Below are positions 33,311 to 37,979 of a DNA stretch of 37,979 bases, in pieces. The notes under the pieces were generated by a model. It was not told the DNA's origin. It did not search any database and saw only the letters and a list, made by a program, of their open reading frames with translations. A program made the translations under genes and the position numbers. The DNA comes from Corynebacterium sp. (lineage in GTDB: Bacteria > Actinomycetota > Actinomycetes > Mycobacteriales > Mycobacteriaceae): assembly GCF_030532965.1 (NCBI RefSeq), contig NZ_JAUNKC010000031.1, forward strand, positions 1 to 37,979. The letters are read 5' to 3'. Position 1 is the first letter of the stretch. Each line of letters starts with the position of its first letter.

Positions 33311-36300
33311 TCACCTGCTTTCGGCTGAGCCAAAGAGAATATCGCGTAGTTGTTGGGCTTTGGTTTTAGCCGCCGTTTTCTTCTTTGCCTGGGCAAGCAC
33401 GCTGAGGCTGTCCCACTGCTCAGCAGGGATTTTCCCACGCCGGGTGGCTTCGGCAAATAGCTCTGCGTGGTTAAGTGCGCAGGCCAAAACCTTCGCTGTC
33501 CAGTTCGGCGGGGTTTCCTTGGACGCGGCGTGTTGCAGCGACGCGGTGATAATCGGCCACAGGTAGGCCACGGTCATCGGATTTTTATCAATCAGCCATA
33601 CGCACCGGGCTGGCGAGAACTCCGCAAACTGCACGAGTTGCTGTGTTGCCTCTTGTACTGTTTCCGGCGGACAGAACGTGCCTTCCCGCATCATCGTCGT
33701 CACGCAGTTGCGCGCCCATTCGACTTCATATTCACTGGCAAGACAACCGATGACCACCAGGAATACAAAGTCCGAATGTTTCGTCGGTTTAACCGTCAGC
33801 GGCGCATGTGTGTTGTCTTTACGGTTCCGCCACCGGCTAAAGAAGAACGTTCCGGATTCGAAATAGAGAAAACCCGACTCGCCACCTTTCTCGCACTGCA
33901 CCTGCGCCTCTGCTTCTATGTCGTGGAACCAGCCAGATTTATTCACTATTACTGGCTCGTCAAACCCAGGAATATCTAGCGTCAGCTCTGCGGTTTTCTT
34001 CTTCGTGTGGCTATCGGCGAGCCTAAAACCGCTTAGCCGTGCGCCGTCGATAATCCGCGGTTTTTCGCTGGCGCGTGCAATCCACTGCGTGTCAAAATCG
34101 ATCGGCTCGGTGGCAGTTTGCTTGTCGACGACCTCCGCTGTCGGCCCCTCATGGTCAGGCAGTGCGGCTACCGCCTCCCGTGCCATGACAACCGCCTGCG
34201 ATTTCCCCTTGCGTTGCGCCAATGACCGAAGTCCCGGAACGGCGCCGTATCGTGCAGGCGCATCTCCTACTGCAAGGGCTTGGGCAACCGACGGCGCAAG
34301 ATCAGCCATCAGCGCCGCGATCTCAGCAGTACCAGCGAAAAGCCGTTGTGACTTGCCGGAGGCAACCAATAACCCATCAAGCACCGGCCAGACGACCGAA
34401 AGTAGTCCCTCTTCCGCCACCTCACGCATGGCGTGGGCAAACCCAGCGAGGTTCGTTGGGAAACTGGATTGGTCAAGATCGGTAGCGTTGAGTTTTTCCG
34501 GTTCAATCAACCCACGATCGAAAGCATCAAGCAAGGCCTGTCGGCATTCAGCGCGTACCTCTGGTTCTTGGTCGCGTTGAACACCGAGAAGGTTCACGGC
34601 CACTTCGGATTCGAGCGGCTTGATCGATCGTGCTGCTTGGGTCGCAATATGGCCTAATGTTGGGTGGCTATATGATGTCCAGGCGAGCATGTCGAATCTT
34701 TCATGATTGCTCCTCGGGAACATCTCGTAAGCGCACGTAATATACGTTTTGGGGTGAAGCAGATTCGGGATTTTGTTAAGAATCTTAGGCAGTTCGTTGT
34801 AAAACCAATTGAGGTTAGATTCTTTGGTGGATGGCTCGCCATACATCCGAGAATTCAGTTCCTCGTCAGCGCTAAGCAGATCGAGCACTTCCGCCACATT
34901 CTTTTCTACCGGTGAATTGTCGATACCGACGATTCCCACCGTGCAGCCTTTCAGTTGTGCCGCCGCCTCTTTCAGGTCTTCCAACCGGAACACCGCCAGG
35001 AGGAAATCGGGGGCGTAGACGGGAAGACTCTCCTTTTCGTATTCCGTTATTCGGGCGCAGAAATCCGCCACGCTGATCGCATAATCCACCCAGGTGGGCG
35101 TGCTTAATAACGCTGGCATGGTGTCCGCGTAACAGAACACAGCTTGGGTGCGCATATCAACCAAGCTGGACTCCCATTGCGGCGCTTCCCACGGCGAAAG
35201 AATTTTTGATGTTGCCTGGTTGAAAAAGTACTCATTCAACCGTTTAATCCCCCGCGTAAACGTCGCCGTATCGTCGCGGAGCAGGTGGTGCGCAACAACA
35301 ACGAATTCTTCATCCCGCACATCAGACGTAGCACCCTCAAAGGTATTAAGAGTTTCCACCAAGTGCGCCAACGTTGAAATGCCAGGTGATGGGGCGTCGA
35401 AAAGCGGCAAATGCCACACCGGCGGCACAGATTTCCACGGCAACGCATCTGTCGCGGTGTCGGCGGTTGCCGTGGCTGGTTGGACTTCGCATAACGACAA
35501 CAACGCCGTGGCTGCTTTCTTCACACCTGCGTTGCGCTGGTTGGAAAGCTCAGTCACTCTAGGGCCGATGAGCGAACAAAGTTCTAGCCGGTCATTCTCG
35601 GGCAGCTTTTCCAGCCGGGCGTGCAGCGCTTTCAACACGGCGGTCAGCGCTTTGCCGGTCTTGACGAATAGGCAGCTCATGGCAATATCGGCGAGTTGGA
35701 CGCCGGTGGCGCTAGCGATCAGCGGCAGGCCGAAAGTCTCCACTAACGGAGCTTCCCCGGTTGACAACAACCCCGCGAACAACTCGCCATGCGCGGCAAT
35801 TTCCTCCGCAGTGATCGCAAGGGTATCGCTTAGAATCTCCGACCATTTCTTGCGATCACCCGGGCGTTGCGCGCATTCCAACGCCTGCAGCACCAAGTCA
35901 AGCCCCTGCTGCCTGGTCAACCAACCGATGTCAATAGCTGCCGGAATCAACGCCCCGAACGGACCCGTGGCAGGCACATTGAGCTGAACCCCCTGGGCGA
36001 GGTGTTCATAAAACCTCGGCTTGAGATCCTCTTTTTCCGGCAGCGGTTCGTCTGTCAACAGTTCAGCCGGGTAGTCGGTGATCCGATCAGCACACAGGCA
36101 CGCCCAATCCCGCAGGTAACCCACATGGGCCGGAACCGTGAAATCAGGAAGAGTACCCAGCCACATGGCAATGCCAGCCCGGTGCGCAAATGCGTGTTCC
36201 CAGACCCGGAAATCTGCGCGGCACGTTCGATCAATGAACTCTTCGGCGTATTTCGGACCCCGGCTTGCCACAACTAGGGCCCCCGGCCGCCCGACAGGGG

Positions 36301-36574
36301 CTAACTCCACAGCGCGGCGGGCATCAACACCGACGCGAATGGCAAAACAGGCGAGCATATCCCGGTCAACGTCGATAAGCGACTGGGTGCGATATTTATC
36401 GTTCTCGTCGAAAAAGCCCCTCGACCAATCACCCTTTGCTAACCCGTCACGGGCGATCTTCCGCTGCTTCACATCGCCAATCTCAAGCTGTAAAACCTCG
36501 GACAGATTCGCTTGATCCCAGTGAAGTTCTTTGAAAATCTCTACTGCCTTTGCCAGCGCATCGTTGTGCTTCAT
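33311..36574 (-). CDS. Large uncharacterised helical protein (1087 residues)
   Basis: I cannot assign this protein to a family with confidence. It has no signal peptide or membrane span and is mostly helical, with repeated helix pairs between about residues 200 and 750 (for example PATGPFGALIPAAIDIGWLT, DRLELCSLIGPRVTELSNQR), suggesting an alpha-solenoid of HEAT/ARM type. The C-terminal 250 residues become more mixed (AELTLDIPGFDEPVIVNKSG, GESGFLYFESGTFFFSRWRN). Large actinobacterial proteins such as the DUF6493 or DUF4132 groups are possible relatives, but that is a guess. A TAGGTT hexamer lies exactly 8 nt before the ATG at 36574, suggesting a leaderless transcript. It separates tRNA-Trp from secE, which are normally neighbours. 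Confidence 0.8.
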   Translation of the reverse strand: MKHNDALAKAVEIFKELHWDQANLSEVLQLEIGDVKQRKIARDGLAKGDWSRGFFDENDKYRTQSLIDVDRDMLACFAIRVGVDARRAVELAPVGRPGALVVASRGPKYAEEFIDRTCRADFRVWEHAFAHRAGIAMWLGTLPDFTVPAHVGYLRDWACLCADRITDYPAELLTDEPLPEKEDLKPRFYEHLAQGVQLNVPATGPFGALIPAAIDIGWLTRQQGLDLVLQALECAQRPGDRKKWSEILSDTLAITAEEIAAHGELFAGLLSTGEAPLVETFGLPLIASATGVQLADIAMSCLFVKTGKALTAVLKALHARLEKLPENDRLELCSLIGPRVTELSNQRNAGVKKAATALLSLCEVQPATATADTATDALPWKSVPPVWHLPLFDAPSPGISTLAHLVETLNTFEGATSDVRDEEFVVVAHHLLRDDTATFTRGIKRLNEYFFNQATSKILSPWEAPQWESSLVDMRTQAVFCYADTMPALLSTPTWVDYAISVADFCARITEYEKESLPVYAPDFLLAVFRLEDLKEAAAQLKGCTVGIVGIDNSPVEKNVAEVLDLLSADEELNSRMYGEPSTKESNLNWFYNELPKILNKIPNLLHPKTYITCAYEMFPRSNHERFDMLAWTSYSHPTLGHIATQAARSIKPLESEVAVNLLGVQRDQEPEVRAECRQALLDAFDRGLIEPEKLNATDLDQSSFPTNLAGFAHAMREVAEEGLLSVVWPVLDGLLVASGKSQRLFAGTAEIAALMADLAPSVAQALAVGDAPARYGAVPGLRSLAQRKGKSQAVVMAREAVAALPDHEGPTAEVVDKQTATEPIDFDTQWIARASEKPRIIDGARLSGFRLADSHTKKKTAELTLDIPGFDEPVIVNKSGWFHDIEAEAQVQCEKGGESGFLYFESGTFFFSRWRNRKDNTHAPLTVKPTKHSDFVFLVVIGCLASEYEVEWARNCVTTMMREGTFCPPETVQEATQQLVQFAEFSPARCVWLIDKNPMTVAYLWPIITASLQHAASKETPPNWTAKVLACALNHAELFAEATRRGKIPAEQWDSLSVLAQAKKKTAAKTKAQQLRDILFGSAESR

Positions 36575-36582
36575 AGCTACTC

Positions 36583-36588
36583 AACCTA
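36583..36588 (-). promoter_or_regulatory. Candidate -10 element, leaderless 1087-residue gene
   Basis: TAGGTT on the minus strand ends 8 nt before the start codon, with no Shine-Dalgarno sequence between. Confidence 0.35.
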
Positions 36589-36666
36589 GCAAGTAGGGCT
36601 AACATGCGGGGTTAATTGGGGTAAAACTTTGCTTTGAAAAACTACACTGCGGCCACATCCGCGGCA

Positions 36667-36714
36667 AAAGAAAAACCGGTGACCTCTGTTTATTCGGAAC
36701 AGAAATCACCGGTT
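36667..36714 (-). terminator. Intrinsic terminator of the tRNA array
   Basis: AACCGGTGA pairs with TCACCGGTT, inner complementary TTTCTGTT/AACAGAGG extends the stem, and TTTCTTTT follows on the minus strand. It ends the tRNA-Thr/Met/Trp transcript. Confidence 0.85.
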
Positions 36715-36721
36715 CAATTTG

Positions 36722-36794
<73 letters not shown>

Positions 36795-36932
36795 ATGTAA
36801 TTGTGAGCTTTTCAATTTCCGAAAAGCTACAAGCGACACTACCAAATTCGGCGTGTGCCGGGTGGATTTTATGCAAATAGGACGTCGAAAAACGTATCAA
36901 GTTATTCGCGACGCCTACGAACCATCATCCAG

Positions 36933-37004
36933 TAGCGATGGCGAGAATTGAACTCGCGACACAGCGATTATGAGTCGCTTGCTCTACCACTGAGCTACAC
37001 CGCC
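36933..37004 (-). tRNA. tRNA-Met, elongator type (CAT anticodon)
   Basis: A 72-nt cloverleaf with acceptor GGCGGTG pairing CATCGCT (two G-T wobbles), D-arm GCTC-AGTGGTA-GAGC, anticodon arm AGCGA-CTCATAA-TCGCT and T-arm GCGAG-TTCAATT-CTCGC. The anticodon stem lacks the three G-C pairs of initiator tRNA, so this is an elongator tRNA. Confidence 0.95.
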
Positions 37005-37041
37005 ATACCGTTATCTTCTATTAGACCATAAAAGAAAACAG

Positions 37042-37114
37042 AGCCCCCTGACAGAATCGAACTGTCGACCTTTTCCTTACCATGGAAACGCTCTGCCGAC
37101 TGAGCTAAGGGGGC
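37042..37114 (-). tRNA. tRNA-Thr (GGT anticodon)
   Basis: A 73-nt cloverleaf with acceptor GCCCCCT/AGGGGGC, D-arm GCTC-AGTCGGCA-GAGC, anticodon arm TTTCC-ATGGTAA-GGAAA (GGT) and T-arm TCGACAG-TTCGATT-CTGTC. It is the first tRNA of the array; the Thr-Met-Trp order before secE is typical of mycolic-acid actinobacteria. Confidence 0.96.
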
Positions 37115-37165
37115 GAAGCTTCTTGCCGTGGGTTTTGCATCACCCGCTTCGTTGAAGCCTTCAAT

Positions 37166-37195
37166 ACAATAACCCGATTACCGGCAAGAAAACAA
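37166..37195 (-). promoter_or_regulatory. Predicted promoter of the tRNA array
   Basis: TTGTTT (37190-37195), 18 nt, and TATTGT (37166-37171) on the minus strand, giving a start about 45 nt upstream of tRNA-Thr. The remaining 37200-37370 gap shows no gene. Confidence 0.45.
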
Positions 37196-37370
37196 ATCAC
37201 CAGTTCAGGGTAGGTTTTTATCAGTATTTGTGTTTCGCCGAGACCGAGACGTTCCCGCCCGGGAAGTAAAACACCACGACGCGATAACTGGATCGTGGAG
37301 CGTGCCTTTTACATGCTTGTCGACGCCCCATCGACCCGTTTTCAACTGAGACAGCTCACGCTTGCGAAGA

Positions 37371-37643
37371 TCACAGTGCGGCTGCGACCACGAACCATAT
37401 GCACACCGCCACCACAGCGACCACCGCAGCAAGCCTGAGTTTTCGAAATGGTTTCCCTTCGACCCATTTCACCGCGGCCAAGGTAACAACAAAAAGCACA
37501 CTGAACGTAATCACATATGCCCACAGTGGGATTCGAAAGGAACCAAGCACCTGGAAATCTGGAGTTAAAATCAGCGCAATAACCAGGGCAAAGCAGGCAC
37601 TTTCCCATGTGTTGGTTACTGAATTTCCAAGCCGAATTTTCAC
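37371..37643 (-). CDS. Small three-span membrane protein
   Basis: This 90-residue protein starts at GTG (37643) with a weak GAG just upstream. It has three hydrophobic segments (ACFALVIALILTP, ALWAYVITFSVLFVV-like LWAYVITFSVLFVVTLAAV, and LAAVVAVVAVCIWFVVAAAL) separated by a short basic loop (EGKPFRKLR). I do not recognise the family. It is divergent from another small membrane protein, and no operon partner is evident. Confidence 0.6.
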   Translation of the reverse strand: MKIRLGNSVTNTWESACFALVIALILTPDFQVLGSFRIPLWAYVITFSVLFVVTLAAVKWVEGKPFRKLRLAAVVAVVAVCIWFVVAAAL

Positions 37644-37753
37644 CTCACGTTGGTTTTCGCCAGGCTAGCTGTGGTGCACCGGCCGTAGCTGGGCCTGGCG
37701 AAAGTCCGCATGAACAAAAGCTTCTAGTTATCTACGATAGAGACTTAGAGTTG

Positions 37754-37966
37754 ATGCCATCTAAGGAGCTAGCCATAAATACTGTTGCTACTTTATCGAT
37801 CATCGTCGGGTATTTAACCATCGGGTATATCGTTTTCAGGCGACGCAAACCGCTAAAACGCAGTCTATGTGTGGTGTTGACATTATGCGTTGCTGTGACT
37901 TTTGTCTGGGCTGTTAGCGGGTTAAGTGAGGTTTTCTCACCAGAGCTTCTTGTGGTTGAGGCGTAG
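37754..37966 (+). CDS. Small two-span membrane protein
   Basis: This is a 70-residue protein from ATG at 37754 (MPSKELAINTVATLSIIVGY), with two spans (TLSIIVGYLTIGYIVF and LCVVLTLCVAVTFVWAV) joined by a basic loop RRRKPLKR, and an acidic end. An open frame extends upstream to 37607 but would overlap the divergent membrane gene and has unlikely composition. No ribosome site is convincing, so the start is uncertain. Similar size and charge pattern to the divergent 90-residue protein suggest related small membrane proteins, but I see no clear homology. Confidence 0.5.
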   Translation: MPSKELAINTVATLSIIVGYLTIGYIVFRRRKPLKRSLCVVLTLCVAVTFVWAVSGLSEVFSPELLVVEA

Positions 37967-37979
37967 GACAACAAGTGCG

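Overview
The window looks like the chromosome of a Corynebacterium or a close mycolic-acid actinobacterium. The evidence is a GTG-started RpoB beginning [13 protein letters not shown], an actinobacterial NusG with a long acidic N-terminus, a PorA-family (DUF3068) envelope protein, several genes that look leaderless, a possible GlxR-type site, and surface proteins ending in LAxTG, the motif of class E sortases. The species cannot be named from sequence alone.

The backbone is the conserved tRNA-Thr / tRNA-Met / tRNA-Trp - secE - nusG - rplK - rplA - rplJ - rplL - rpoB - rpoC block. It is read on the minus strand, so it runs from right to left. Accessory genes break it at several junctions. Between rplL and rpoB lie small envelope or unknown genes (DUF3068, two membrane proteins, a possible PH-like protein, a DUF1266 protein). 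Between rplA and rplJ lies an island of about 18 kb. Between nusG and rplK lie a secreted membrane-anchored protein and a decayed DUF3024 gene. Between tRNA-Trp and secE lies a 1087-residue protein of unknown function.

The 10.1-17.6 kb part of the island is a catabolic cluster: a 42-residue symporter accessory protein, a sodium:solute symporter, an unknown 177-residue protein, a divergent PucR-type regulator, a CoA-acylating (methyl)malonate-semialdehyde dehydrogenase and a class III omega-aminotransferase. Together they could import a beta-amino acid such as beta-alanine or 3-aminoisobutyrate, transaminate it and convert the semialdehyde to acetyl-CoA or propionyl-CoA. An 11-bp sequence is shared, in inverted orientation, by the two promoter regions.

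The 17.7-28.5 kb part holds two paralogous cell-surface proteins of 911 and about 2560 residues. They are built from 7 and 11 DUF5979-type domains. The domains fall into recurring classes arranged (A-B-C)n-D, with n=1 in the smaller protein and n=2 in the larger. Nearly every domain carries a Lys/Glu/Asn pattern like that of self-crosslinking CnaB domains plus a conserved Cys pair. Both proteins end with an extra hydrophobic segment, a Pro-rich linker and LAxTG. This is the most unusual system in the window.

Regulatory structure includes a terminator-like attenuator in the rpoB leader, leaders before rplJ and rplK, intrinsic terminators after rplL, rplA, secE, nusG and the tRNA array, and four genes with a TANNNT hexamer exactly 8 nt before the start codon.
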